DNA from: Gigantopelta aegis
Taxonomy: Eukaryota > Mollusca > Gastropoda > Neomphalida > Peltospiridae
DNA length: 64,000 nucleotides
Assembly: GCF_016097555.1 (NCBI RefSeq)
Contig: NC_054702.1
Span: 86,262,610-86,326,609, forward strand
Direction of reading: 5' to 3'
Shown: piece by piece, positions 12,165 to 22,734 of the stretch
Layout of the letters: each line of letters begins with the position of its first letter
How positions within the stretch are numbered: the first letter of the stretch is position 1
The notes under the pieces: generated by a model
Databases searched by the model: none
The model's input: only the letters and a program-made list of their open reading frames with translations
Told to the model about the DNA's origin: nothing
Program-made: the position numbers and the translations under genes

Positions 12165-12330
12165 GTGGAGCGAGATCTAGCTCACTCAGTAAAACGCTCG
12201 CTCAAGGTGCTTTGGACCCAAGATCGAACCTCCCCAATGCGGTTTTTTTCACGGTCCAACCAGTGCTCACGATTGGTAGCCTACATATCAAATTTGTAGC
12301 TAGCATGTGTGAACATTTTATTTTAATCAG
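12165..12330 (+). repeat. tRNA-derived SINE head
   Basis: tagctcactcagtaaaacg resembles an A box and agatcgaacct a B box, in the right order and spacing. There is no acceptor-stem pairing, so this is a SINE head and not a working tRNA. Confidence 0.55.
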
Positions 12331-12441
12331 TATGTTACAGTACATGTAACATAGGCGTACGGGCCGTCGGGCTTCCATTTGTGCAGGGGTTGGGGGGAGC
12401 AGGCTGGGCTTTTCCCCCGAATTAAAAATGTCCAAATCTGG

Positions 12442-12445
<4 letters not shown>

Positions 12446-12473
<28 letters not shown>
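12446..12473. repeat. (TA)n microsatellite
   Basis: A perfect TA dinucleotide run of about 28 bases in intergenic DNA. Confidence 0.9.
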
Positions 12474-12476
<3 letters not shown>

Positions 12477-13002
12477 GGGCGTATTATTGAAGCAAATGGT
12501 CCGCTTTCAGAACTAAAACATACAGCTTTATACATATGGAGTTTCTGGTGGTGCAAAAACAAAATAGAAAATTCAAATTAGCATTAATACAAAACAGCTA
12601 TAGGCCTATACGGTTACAAACGAATCACTACGCATTTTTACATAATTTAAGATCCAGGGACGTCTCTCCTAAACCCAATCTCTAGCATGGCCAGTGGTCG
12701 GGTGTGGGAAGGGTAATATTAAGTAGGACACTTTTGAATTATTTATTTTTAAAAAAGGGGTGGGGTGGGATTATGATGCGTTGTTCGAATAGTATATGAA
12801 ATTTACTTTAAAATAATTTTTATATAATTTAGTATGACGCTTATTTTTGACTGGGAATTTCCAAAACAAATAATAGTAAAAAGATTACACTATTTATGTC
12901 CTTGAGGGAAAGGTTGGTAAAGGGTAGCGCCAAGCGCCCAGGAAAGACTGACATGAGAAAAAGTGTAGTGTATGTGTAGTAGTGTTGGAATAAAGTGCTC
13001 CT

Positions 13003-13140
13003 ACTGGCAGTAGCTAGTGGTAATTTCCCTATTAGCTCTGTTGGTACAGCACTGGCAGTAGCTAGTGGTAATTTCCCTATTAGCTCTGTTGGTACAGCAC
13101 TGGTCTCTCGTATTGAGAGACCGTGGTTCGAATCCCCTCA
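13003..13140 (+). repeat. Tandemly duplicated tRNA-like 5' half
   Basis: A 48-bp unit (actggcagtagctagtgg...) is repeated exactly at 13003 and 13051 and then runs into a fuller tRNA-like piece: A box tagctctgttggtacagc, a TCTCT/AGAGA stem, and B box gtggttcgaatcccc. The loop between the stem arms lacks the invariant U33 and the acceptor stem does not pair, so it is a tRNA-derived repeat. Confidence 0.6.
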
Positions 13141-14490
13141 GTGGAGGTTGAATTTTTTTTTCTGTTGCATACGCTAGTCGCATCCAGAGTGAGAAACATG
13201 GTAAAACCCCGGCCCGCTGAATCACCTTTATTTCACAGTTTAACATATAAAACAACAAACAAACATTAAAATAAGCATGTTTCGAAAACAAGACAAATTA
13301 AAAATATATATACCATCGACGTCCAAACTGCGTTCACCTAACGACAAAAACACGAATACGATATTTACGGAAATACTATTCTACATTTTTCAACTACAGT
13401 AACGTGAAACAAAATAAATTGCAATTAAGTAACGTAAAAAATTAACAATGTGGACGTAAAACAAATCCATTCTAATAAATAAAAGTGAAACACCCTCCGG
13501 TAAACAGCAAAGGGTTCGACGTTTCTAACTGCGTTCAGACGCATGCGTTTGCAAAAAGTATCGTACTGCGCATGTGCGGTTCGTCATTTTCAATTTTTAA
13601 GGCAACTACATGAAAAAATATATGTTTCTTAATTATGTACAGTTGCCGAACACTTAATTTATAAAAAAAATTTAAAGGAAAAATTCAATTTATCAAGCGT
13701 TCTGGCCCGGTCCGCGTTTTATCAACACACATCGCTCACACTTGATGTCAATACTGATAGGCATTACGTTCATACCTGCGAATAGTTTGTAATTTTTTAT
13801 TTTTTTTAATGAATTGATTCTAAATTAACACAATTTATATACTCAAAATTATTTACAACTGTTATGAATGGATTATGAATACTATTCACTACAATAGAGA
13901 CACAAAAATGTAGCATATCTTTTGCAGATCGAACATAATAATTGAAAACAAATTCTAACAACAGGGGTCTTAAAAATCGTAAAAATTAAATTCTTTGGCT
14001 TTGTTGATCTGGCACGTGTGAGGTCATGTGACACGCACCAAAAGTTAATTAATCTTTCTCCATTTTAAGTCAATTTCTACGAGTCATGTGGACCCGATAT
14101 CGGTAATTTTAAGGACTAAATAAAAACGACTTAGTAAAATTAATGGTTTTACGGGTTTGTAAAGTTTTGTATTTAGATACTGACTTTTCTCAACTTTATT
14201 GTTTATAAAAATGTTCCTGAACTGTGAAGAAAAACCTCATAAATGAACGACATGCCGATGACAACAAATCGAATGTTGATTGCGCGAACCGTGCACGAGA
14301 AAACAAAGTGAACGGAATTTGAAGCATAACGCAGTTAGGGACGTTGACGATATATATATATTAAAATTAGCTCCACTATTACATGTGGATCTAACACCAG
14401 CCAGTTGGAGCTTATGTCCACCAATCATGTCAGTTATGTCAGTTGTTAGTTGAGTATATTTTTAAATTATAATATATTTTATTTTTAGGC

Positions 14491-14715
14491 ATGTCTAACA
14501 ATAAACTATCCCCTTTACCCCATTTATTATTAGGCATGTCTAACAATAAACTATCCCCTTTACCCCATTTATTTTTAGGCATGTCTAACAATAAACTATC
14601 CCCTTTACCCCATTTATTTTTAGGCATGTCTAACAATAAACTATCCCCTTTACCCCATTTATTATTAGGCATGTCTAACAATAAACTATCCCCTTTACCC
14701 CATTTATTTTTAGGG
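14491..14715. repeat. 45-bp minisatellite, five copies
   Basis: The phrase atgtctaacaataaactatc recurs at 14491, 14536, 14581, 14626 and 14671, a period of exactly 45. Because 45 is divisible by three, both strands stay open as repeat peptides (plus MSNNKLSPLPHLLLG; minus LDMPNNKWGKGDSLL). Nothing suggests translation. The last unit runs directly into a SINE. Confidence 0.95.
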
Positions 14716-15032
14716 GCGGGACGTAGCCCAGTGGTACAGCGCTCGCTCGATGCGCGGTCGGTGTGGGATCGATCCCCGTCGGTGGGCCAATTGGGCTATT
14801 TCTCGTTCCAGCCAGTGCACCACGACTGATATATCAAAGGCCGTGGTATGTACTACCCTGTCTGTGGGATGGTACATATAAAAGATCCCTTGCTGCTAAT
14901 CGAAAAAAGTAGCGGGTTTCCTCTCTCATTATCTGTGTGGTCCTTCACCATATGTTTGACGCTATATAACCGTAAATAAAATGTGTTGAGTGCGTCGTTA
15001 AATAAAACATTTCTTTCTTTCTTTCTTTCTTT
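14715..15032 (+). mobile_element. SINE family A, complete copy (plus)
   Basis: tRNA-like head with A box tagcccagtggtacagcgc and B box gggatcgatcccc, then the conserved body (aaaagatcccttgctgctaa) and tail (gtgcgtcgttaaataaaac) ending in a TTTC run. The flank ccatttatt occurs before the head and after the tail, as expected of a target-site duplication. Confidence 0.92.
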
Positions 15033-15654
15033 CCATTTATTATTATAACTTAAATCAAACTTTCTTAATTATGTTAAGTAATTAAGTCCTGTCCCGAGTC
15101 GGGCCCACGATCATATCAAAGACTCGGAATGGGCGTGTTCGAAACCCCAGTGGCACATAAAACTAGTTACCTACCTTCCTATAATGTACTGTTACAGATC
15201 AAATTTGACTTTCATGGTAATTTACCCATTTTTGATGGGCCTATGGCCCTTGAACTTAGGAGATGTGAAAATTTGTGTTCCAGACTCTTTTTTTCCCAGA
15301 AGGCCTTGAGATATTGACCTGGAATTGTGTGTATAGCTTTATACTGTACTGTTACAGATCAAGTTTGACTTCCATTGAACTTAGGAGATTAAAATAACTT
15401 AGGAGATTAAAATAATTGTTTCCTGGACTTTTGTTTTGCAATGCCTGTTACTGATCAAGTTTATATTTTATGGTGATTTTCCCATAAATTCAGGAGATAT
15501 GAACAGTGCTCTCATAATGCTTGTCCTTCTTTTATTTATTTCCCTTCATTCTATCTACTCTACGTTATGGTTTGGTTTGACTTTCTTTTTCTTCTCTTTT
15601 TTTCCTATACATTTTATTTCCTTTCTTTTTTATTTATTATCTTTCCTTTGTTCT

Positions 15655-15805
15655 CTTATGCATATAAACGAACCCTTGCTATTAATGGAATAATATTGCG
15701 GGTTTCCTCTCTAAGACTATATATCAGAATTACCAAATGTTTGACATCCAATAGCTGATGATTAATAAATTAATGTTCTCTTGTGGTCTCGTTAAACAAA
15801 AAAAA
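15655..15805 (+). repeat. SINE family A fragment (plus)
   Basis: Contains acccttgctattaatgg, gcgggtttcctctctaa and gtttgacatccaatagc, the 3' body and tail of family A, ending ctcgttaaacaaaaaaa. No head. Confidence 0.75.
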
Positions 15806-17754
15806 CCTTTTAACTTCCTTAATAATTTGTCAGCAAGATTTTTATCTGCTCATAATGGACCTCGTGGAACTTATTTAATTGTAGCCCAACTAGCTGCCGG
15901 AAGGGTGTGGGTAATTTGTGGCATGCTTCCATCAGAGAACTGTTCACGCACGCTAGTCGTGGGCACAATCTCTGACTTTACCAGAGAGTTCTATCCATGA
16001 CAGGGCTGCTGGAAGACCAGTTCCAACAATATATCTGTGTTTGTAAAGTGCAGTTGTTCACACCTAGGGTTAATTAGTGGACAGGTAGGCCTAGTTAATT
16101 AGCTGCTTTAGCTCGTCCATGAGGCACTGAATCTAATGCGTTTAAACATTCGAGTCACAGCAGTCTGCGTAATTTAGAGTAATTAAATAACCTGGATCAA
16201 AATAGCAATAATTACTGTTATTACCGAAACTTTGGTTAATTTACAGAACATCATAATACACACATAACAGCACTATTAATATATATACATTATAGTCTGG
16301 AATTCTCTACACATTTTCATATTTAACAGTTGGAGAAGTTATATTCAAGTTAATTACCAAAGTGGCTACGTCTTAACAATAAGTAAATGGCCCCCACTCA
16401 CGCATGATTCCTTAGTTGTCTTAAAGGAGTTATAAGATTTTATTATTATTAATTTTAAATACAGCAGTCGCTTTCCTTGCAGGGTTATTAATGAGATGCT
16501 GTGACAATTGCACATAGATGTTTTTCAGGTTTTAGTGTACATTCAGGTTAACCCATAATGATGAAGATTTATAGTAATCCTTTCCAAAATAAAATACAAT
16601 CTGAAAAACAGTGCAAGTTAAGTAGCCTATTTAAAATGGTAACGTTGTCATGAATCCCATTGGGCGTAGTGCTCAAGGAAGATGTGGAGAGAGTCCCCAC
16701 AGTTGTCAAGGGAGTTGACTTCATAGGTGATGCCTCAATTGGCAAAAATTATCCATACGATTTGGACCATTATTCTATTTTCTTTTTAATCCTTTCTTTT
16801 ATTCTTCGCTTTGTTTTTCTTTTCTGCACATTGGTAGGGCTGATCAACATCTACTACCAGTTGATATTGTCTGAACTATGTCTTAAAGCGTCCAGTCGTT
16901 TTAACTACTTCTTTTTTTGAGACTTCCAGGCAAAGGCGCTTGAACGCCATGTCGACAATTACCCCGGTTGTTGCCTTGGTGAACAGCTAGCTGAAAGCAG
17001 ACTACGTGACGATTACGTCTTTGGCAAACAGGGCTGGTTCACTAATCAGTCAAGGAGAGGCGGACCCGAAGAATCGCTCTTTACTAGCTGATCTGGTAAG
17101 TTGTAATGTTAACATCTCAAGTGTTTTGATTCTGTTTTGTTCTTCGCCGTTTCATTGTTATTTTACTCTTCTTCCGATATGCAGATTGGAATGGAAGCTT
17201 TTAAAGGCAAAAAAAACCCCCAAAAAACCCCCAAAACCGCCCTCATTAAAAACATGTTTTTAAGTACGCGTGTACGTTTTAATAACAGCACATGTATATC
17301 GAACACTAATTAACTGAACTCCAGTTTATAACAGAATCAAACTATTTATAAAATTGAAATTATACAAATCCTTGAATTTGTTGTTTTTATTATCAAAGCG
17401 ATAGAAGTATAGATTTATTAACTGAAATAGTATCTAATACAATATCTTATTTTTCTTTCGGAATGTATGTTAAGTTTTAACATCGATTTTATTTGCTGTA
17501 TACGCAACGTGCAAACATTTTACATTTTTATTAATTTACGTCGAAACAGTTTAATTTGATTATCACAGTGCTCACAGCACCTACATATTCAAATAGACTC
17601 ATACTCCTGTATATATCGAAATTGCGATCTTTTAACAATATTTCATATTGTTTAGCCATTGCCTTGGTTCCATTTCCTGCATATCATTTATATTTTATTA
17701 TTTTTATTTTATTATTTATTAAATATAGTGAAATCGGAAAATAAGGTGGGTGCT

Positions 17755-17758
<4 letters not shown>

Positions 17759-17843
<85 letters not shown>
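17759..17843. repeat. (CT)n tract upstream of the 18-kb gene
   Basis: An uninterrupted CT run of about 85 bases, 180-260 bases upstream of the likely first exon. Pyrimidine runs of this type can be GAGA-factor-like promoter elements or neutral microsatellites. Confidence 0.9.
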
Positions 17844-17846
<3 letters not shown>

Positions 17847-17868
17847 CACACCCCTCTCTGTGTAACTG

Positions 17869-17876
17869 TGACGTCA
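17869..17876. promoter_or_regulatory. Consensus CRE (TGACGTCA)
   Basis: An exact palindromic TGACGTCA, the binding site of CREB/ATF proteins, 181 bases upstream of the ATG at 18050 and just after the CT tract. Position fits a proximal promoter; function is inferred. Confidence 0.5.
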
Positions 17877-18020
17877 TAATCAGTCAACGTAATTGATGAA
17901 TATCTGCTTTTAAAATGAGCATAAAATTAAACTTTTACGTCATTCAGTTGTTGGGGCCATTGTTATGGCAACGATGCGTACATCCACGAACACACGTTCA
18001 TAGTCACGTTGTACTAAATA

Positions 18021-18065
18021 ATGGCGTTTAAAAACCAAAAAGAAAATAAATGGGGCAAGGCCTAA
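18021..18065 (+). CDS. Upstream ORF overlapping the main start
   Basis: ATG at 18021 opens MAFKNQKENKWGKA and stops at 18063-18065, overlapping the first 16 bases of the 364-residue ORF in another frame. It has A at -3 and G at +4 (strong context), whereas the main ATG has T at -3. If transcribed, it would depress translation of the main ORF. Alternatively it marks a start whose frame changes by an unseen splice. Confidence 0.35.
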   Translation: MAFKNQKENKWGKA

Positions 18066-18944
18066 CCAGAATCAGACAACGATTTAGGCCTAGTCACCGG
18101 CAACGTCGACCTGTAGACTGGAGTGCTGCCAGGAATGGACAACGCCAGAGACCCTATCAAGTCTATTGCAGGTTGGTCGATCCACCGGTTCGACAGCCGC
18201 GAGTAGACCCCAAATCTGGCCAAAGGCATTTTTGGAAAAGTCCATTTGAAAAGGACCCGGGCCCAATACCTGAACTCGCCACACTACACAGTTCACCGAA
18301 TATTCCAAAGATTAGGCAGGTGGTCGTTGTGTACGAAGAGGGCCATCAGTATGAAGTTAGCGTAGAACCGTCTGAAGATGACATACACGAAGATATCGTC
18401 CAAGACCGAGACAGACTGAAGATAATCGACGATCAGCTTAACGTACTTAACCGTTCTCTGTGGGATGCCGGGGACGCGTTGTCGGAATCCCCATCAAATA
18501 GCTCGTCTGATTATGACGACGCGGTCGAATCTGTCAACAGCAAGCACATATTTTCATCAAGCAACGGAGACCCTGCTGCAGGAGAAATAAGCTTGGTCCA
18601 AGAACCATTCCAAAACCCCTGGCCAATATGGATGGTGCCCATGGAAAGTTATCCGCTGTTCTTGCAGCCCTTTATCAACAAGCCCTGTCGACTGTATCTG
18701 AGATTCGCCAATTCAAACGTCGCACCTCATACGATGGAGAAGTCCGTGGAGGCCATTTATTTAATGCAAAACGTTAAATTCCTGAAGATTCAGTTTATGC
18801 AGCATTCACTGGGCAACAACCAAATGAGAATATCGATAGAAGAAAGCCACCGAGCAAAACGAGGCAGGAAGAAGGGTTGTTTCAGACCTATGTATTGCAA
18901 AACTGTTATTATTAATTGCGCGAGTTTGACACTTACAGCAATTG
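18050..18944 (+). CDS. Unrecognised gene, exon 1
   Basis: 895 nt, 298 codons plus one base. The open frame runs on to 19016 as a chance read-through into the intron; the GTAAGT at 18945 is the natural donor because the exon 2 frame continues from it (TLTAI then GEEFLLQLQPP). Confidence 0.78.
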
Positions 18945-20812
18945 GTAAGTTTCTAAAGCAAAATAACAAACACCTGTCAATTTATGAGTTCTATATTTAC
19001 ACACTAAATATAATTTAGTAGCTTTGAAACGGTACATTAGTGTTACCATGTACTTCCTGTAGTTATGAATAGCCAATGTATTGAAAAACTTATAGCAACA
19101 ACATAAGGATGCCCCTCCTCCCACCCCTCCCCGAGCAAATCCTCGAATTCCGGCACGATGAGCTAGCTTGAAACATTTTCATCATGTATTTCCATCATTC
19201 TACTCATATTAGTTGTAATCTGTGGTGAAAAAAAAAGAAGAAAAAAGAAGAAGAAGAGAGAAACCCGTAATAATGCGTTTGCAATCAGTTTGGTAGTAAT
19301 CCTAATATGAACACACACACACACCCCAACCCCCCCCCCAAAAAAAAAAAAAAAACCCGGTTTTATCCAGATTCGGGCATTTTCGTTTAAAGGGACAGAC
19401 TCTAGTTTAAGCCCTTGAAAATTAACACTAAGTTTAGTTAATCTACAAAGTTACAATTGAGTGAAACATGAGTCTGTGACTTTGAAATAGGGAAATAGCC
19501 ATTAAAAACAGAGTAAAACTCGACTCCATAATTTTTACTTCTCAGACGCACGTGCGTTTTTAAATATATGAGAAATCCATTTTGTGGTATTAAAATCACC
19601 AGGATGACCAAAAACACTTCGAATGTACATCTAAGTAAAGTACGATTTCAGTTATCAAAAACGTCTATAATAGTGAAAAATATGTCTTAGTGTTTAAAAA
19701 CTAAGGTATGTCCCTTTAATTCGGGCAAAAATCAGCCTGCCCCCCAAATAAAATTGAAGACCATACACCTGTCAACAACAAAACACCACCACGATCACCT
19801 CCCCCACACACGTGTGCACTGTGCACCAGTCACGTCCAGACATTTTGTGGCGTGATTGGGAGTAGCAGTTGTGTTGCCTGGCAACGGATGCGCAGTTTTG
19901 GGTTTCTGGCAATTTCGTATGGTTTTCTCGGACACCCGGATCCAGACTGTCTGATAATCGGCGTGTAGTGGTGGTGCGACCATATGGAGCCATATTACAT
20001 GTGATAATGATAAGTGACACAAGTTGTTTTCTCGATTTGTTGTCCGGTTTAACGGTCTTCCTATTCGCTAACAATTTTGAACTTAGTTCGTTGTCCAATT
20101 AAATAGCGTTGCTACAATCGAATAGGCCCTAATGATAAACTAACACCGAATTTAGAATGCGCACCATCGACATTCGCAAGATCCATACATAGTCAAGCAT
20201 GGGAAAACAGATGGCACATGCAAAACGTGCGAATAAAGCGTTTAGTACACTATACACAACTGCCCTTTCGCGTTGCCTTATTTAGGGTGGAAATGAAATC
20301 ATGTTTTTGTCATAACAGTTACGAGTGTCAGTGAATGTGGATTGCAGGTTTTTTTTATGGTTTACCTACACCCCGTTTCGGTTGCCACAGACAATGGTAT
20401 AGGACTTGCCAATTGCGATACAAAAATAAACGTGTCACCAAAATAATAGATGACCGGACGTTTTTGACGATCCCATTCTAAATATCAGTAAAGGACAATA
20501 ACTTTGTAATCCGGATACTCCTTAAATTCTACTTTTTACTTGAAACTGTGGGTGTCCCGTTTAGAGAGGTTTCATTATTATTATTATTTTATTATTTATT
20601 TTTTTATTCCAGGTGAAGAATTTTTGTTACAACTGCAACCACCCCTTGACAACCAAACACCATCCACCTTCCCCGACAGCAACGGCGAACTGCCCAAACT
20701 GTGGGGCCACTACGTGCGCGAACTGGACACCAACCCCAACATCTCCCTGGAGTGGTCAGCGTGCCTGTGGAAGTGGTACAACAGCACGGATCAGTACTGG
20801 ATCGAAAACTGA
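18050..20812 (+). CDS. Unrecognised two-exon gene, 364-residue protein
   Basis: Exon 1 (18050-18944) and exon 2 (20613-20812) join across a GTAAGT donor and a TTTTATTCCAG acceptor in phase 1. An in-frame TAA directly precedes the ATG. The product starts MGQGLTRI, fitting the N-myristoylation pattern (Gly2, Thr6), and is Arg-rich for its first 60 residues (RQRFRPSHRQRR), then acidic and Ser-rich (about 110-170). Further on come a hydrophobic, Pro-rich part (NPWPIWMVPMESYPLFLQPF), a basic KR-rich patch (RAKRGRKKG) and a Trp-rich C terminus (WSACLWKWYNSTDQYWIEN). No signal peptide or clear membrane span. I cannot assign a family. Long open exon, clean splice sites and a downstream AATAAA support a real gene. 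Confidence 0.75.
19100..19770. repeat. Older repeat (gggcaaaa/cagcctgcc family) split by the TTAA MITE
   Basis: Phrases gtatttccatcattctac, ttagttgtaatc, ccagattcgggcattttcg and aaatcagcctgccccc recur in the same order near 51690-51920. Ends are unclear. Confidence 0.6.
19391..19715. mobile_element. piggyBac-like MITE (TTAA target site)
   Basis: Inverted ends agggacagactctagttt and aaactaaggtatgtccct bracket 325 bp and are flanked by TTAA on both sides (19387-19390 and 19716-19719). It interrupts another repeat; a related, uninterrupted copy of that repeat lies near 51850. It lies in the intron of the 18-kb gene. Confidence 0.85.
19873..19885. promoter_or_regulatory. Perfect X-box (RFX site) in the intron of the 18-kb gene
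   Basis: GTTGCC T GGCAAC is an exact inverted-repeat RFX site with a one-base spacer. RFX factors commonly drive ciliary genes in animals. It sits in a 19.8-20.1 kb stretch of balanced base composition and could mark an internal promoter or enhancer. A chance match cannot be excluded. Confidence 0.4.
20541..20575. repeat. End fragment of a CAGTGAAACC-family MITE
   Basis: gggtgtcccgtttagagagg followed by tttcatta matches the right end of the elements at 29657-29831 and 58595-58770. The left end is absent. Confidence 0.6.
20613..20812 (+). CDS. Unrecognised gene, exon 2 and stop
   Basis: 200 nt encoding GEEFLLQLQPPLDNQTPS through WSACLWKWYNSTDQYWIEN and TGA. It is clearly more GC-rich than its surroundings, as coding DNA here tends to be. 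Its acceptor's T-rich tract abuts a fragment of the CAGTGAAACC MITE family at 20541-20575. Confidence 0.78.
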
Positions 20813-21294
20813 GCCAATACGCTCACAGTCTAAATGGCGTGTTATCTCTGTAACTGGTTGGAAAACATCTTAATATTGGTAGTAGTCTGTGCAATCGTGT
20901 TTCACCAAACAAACTGTGTAGAGCGTGTAAGCCCAGCGTTGGTGATGAATTTATGCTTGTTAACCGGTCTTTGCTACATGTGTGCAATGTGAGAAGTATG
21001 GAGTGGTTAATACAAGTTTTGTTACGGTTTAAACATTTTTTTTAAAAGATACCAGGTTTAATTTTATATATTTAAGAAATGGTCATTGTGACATCTTAGG
21101 TATTAATGGCTGTGAAATGTTTAAATTGGGAGTTATATTGAATGGGGAAAGGGTTCTGAAAGGGATTTCATTTTACAAAAGTGATTTATGTTTGATGCAA
21201 GAGGCATGAGAAAGCAACATGCGGACAAGTAATAATGTCGTATTTTTAGTGGTAAAATAATTGTTTCAATATAAAATATGAACATCATGTTATC

Positions 21295-21300
21295 AATAAA
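21295..21300 (+). terminator. Polyadenylation signal AATAAA of the 18-kb gene
   Basis: The canonical hexamer lies 483 bases after the TGA at 20810. The 3' UTR between them is AT-rich and free of recognised repeats. Other AATAAA-like strings may also serve. Confidence 0.5.
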
Positions 21301-21338
21301 TCTCCATAGTTTTATTTTAATTTGTTTCTTACTACCAG

Positions 21339-21517
21339 CAGTGGCGGATCTAAGGGGTAGGCCACCCCCCTCTCCTAACTTTTGCGACAGTTATAGTTTA
21401 ATTTAATTATTTTCATGTTTTACATTGGAGAATCTGAGAAATACCTTTGGGAACATGTGTGGCTCTCAATCACATGTCATTAGGGGCCCCCTAATGGATT
21501 TTCTGGATCTGCCACTG
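21339..21517. mobile_element. MITE with CAGTGGCGGATC ends, copy 1
   Basis: Ends cagtggcggatcta and tggatctgccactg are inverted repeats; the inside is rich in gggcccc. A related copy is at 27318-27457. hAT-like by its CA...TG ends; no clear target duplication. Confidence 0.7.
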
Positions 21518-21808
21518 ATATTTTATAAATATTTTATTAAAAATGTGCAGGATTTTACTTCAGTAGAAATCCTCAGCTACTTTCAGTTGGAACTGCCTGT
21601 TTGTTAATTATTATTATATGTCTAATATCTTATGTATATAGATTTTTTTTGTATACCACCTAATTATGTACAATACGGGTCAAATCAGATACTTCAGTAA
21701 AACCTCCACAAAACCTAAAACCCCACCTAAACATATTTTTAAGATAATTTTATTCCTGGACAGACAGAATCTTAAACTGCATTTAAGAGTTGAACAACTT
21801 AATATGCC

Positions 21809-21983
21809 TCAGGCCTGTAGCCAGGATTTTGAGAAGGGGGTGGGGGGGGGTGGGGGGTGTCGTATAGGCTTATGTTGAGGCGCGAAGTGCTGGAAGGGGG
21901 GGGGGGGCTGGTTCATACTGAAAAAAAAGCCACTGGTGGGAGGTGAATGACCCCCCCCCGACCCCCCATTGGCTAGGGGCCTG
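21809..21983. mobile_element. Putative MITE with CAGGCCTGTAGCC ends
   Basis: caggcctgtagcca and tggctaggggcctg form imperfect inverted ends around a G-rich then C-rich body. A shorter relative is near 55091-55170 (ctgtag ... ctacaggcctg). Confidence 0.5.
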
Positions 21984-22400
21984 TGTTTATACTGGGAGAG
22001 TATGTTGTTTTTCTTTCACCAAACATTAATGAAATGCTTGTAAATATAATCAACCAGTCTTGGTGAACTAATTATGAACTAGTATTTTAATATTATTGTT
22101 TTACGTGAAATTATTTCAGTACATCTAGGATGTACCATATCTGAATATCATTTTAATACATGTACAACTGTTTGTTTGAATAGTCTTATAATATGAAAAT
22201 GATGTTTTCTATTTGCATAGTTTTGTATTTCAAGTAAGATTCTTTGCTTTTAAATAGTCTTTTAGTTGCATCAAATCAAAGCTATTTTGTTTCGAATGTA
22301 GATTTAACAGTTATGTAGTTTGTTTTCTTTGTTACATATCTACAAAATCCTGTGTACTGGAAAATGGATAGCTTAGCTTAATTAAGTACTGAAACACACA

Positions 22401-22701
22401 AAAAAAAAAAAAAAAAAATAATTGTTTTGTTTAACGACACCACTAGAGCACATTGATTTATTAATCATCGGCTATTGGATGTCAAACATATGGTAATTTT
22501 GACAGTCATAGAGAGGAAACCTACATTTTTCCATTAGTAGCAAGGGTTCTTTTATATGCACCATCTCACAGACAGGACAGCACATACCACGTGGTGCACT
22601 GGCTGTGACAAGAAATAGCCCAATGGGCCCACCCACGGGGATAGATCCCAGACCAACCACACATCAAGCAAACGCTTTTACCACTGGGCTACATCCTGCC
22701 C
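22401..22701 (-). mobile_element. SINE family A, full-length copy (minus)
   Basis: Read in reverse it has a head with A box (tagcccagtggtaaaagcg) and B box (gggatctatcccc), the body, and tail gtcgttaaacaaaac followed by a T run. The repeated flank ctgaaacaca occurs at 22389 and 22702, a target-site duplication. Confidence 0.9.
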
Positions 22702-22734
22702 CTGAAACACAAAATGCACGACCTACTAACAAAG

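Larger units (their letters stand above)
11865..18020. other. Intergenic region between RAB3GAP2 and the 18-kb gene
   Basis: The two genes are divergently arranged, about 6.3 kb apart. The interval is largely repeat: T/G-rich low complexity (12000-12150), a tRNA-like head (12160-12330), a TA tract (12446-12473), a duplicated tRNA-like unit, a minisatellite with a SINE, and a CT tract. No other coding sequence is supported; 16000-17500 shows nothing I can assign. Confidence 0.6.

Noticed and set aside
12017..12349. 110-codon plus-strand frame with a hydrophobic start
   Set aside because: It is made of a T/G-rich low-complexity stretch and a tRNA-derived repeat; no codon structure or family match.
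13050..13146. Functional tRNA gene
   Set aside because: A and B boxes are present, but the acceptor stem does not pair and the anticodon-like loop lacks U33.
14439..14829. Repeat peptides on both strands
   Set aside because: A 45-bp tandem array whose period is divisible by three keeps any stop-free frame open; it runs into a SINE.
17684..17887. Minus frame with a long Arg-Glu repeat
   Set aside because: It is simply the (CT)n microsatellite read in translation; the same holds for the Arg-Glu and Leu-Ser frames at 34516-34866.
19772..20102. Overlapping frames of 108, 75 and 77 codons on both strands
   Set aside because: Balanced base composition keeps frames open here, but there is no family match and no plausible splice partner; kept only as a possible regulatory stretch around the X-box.
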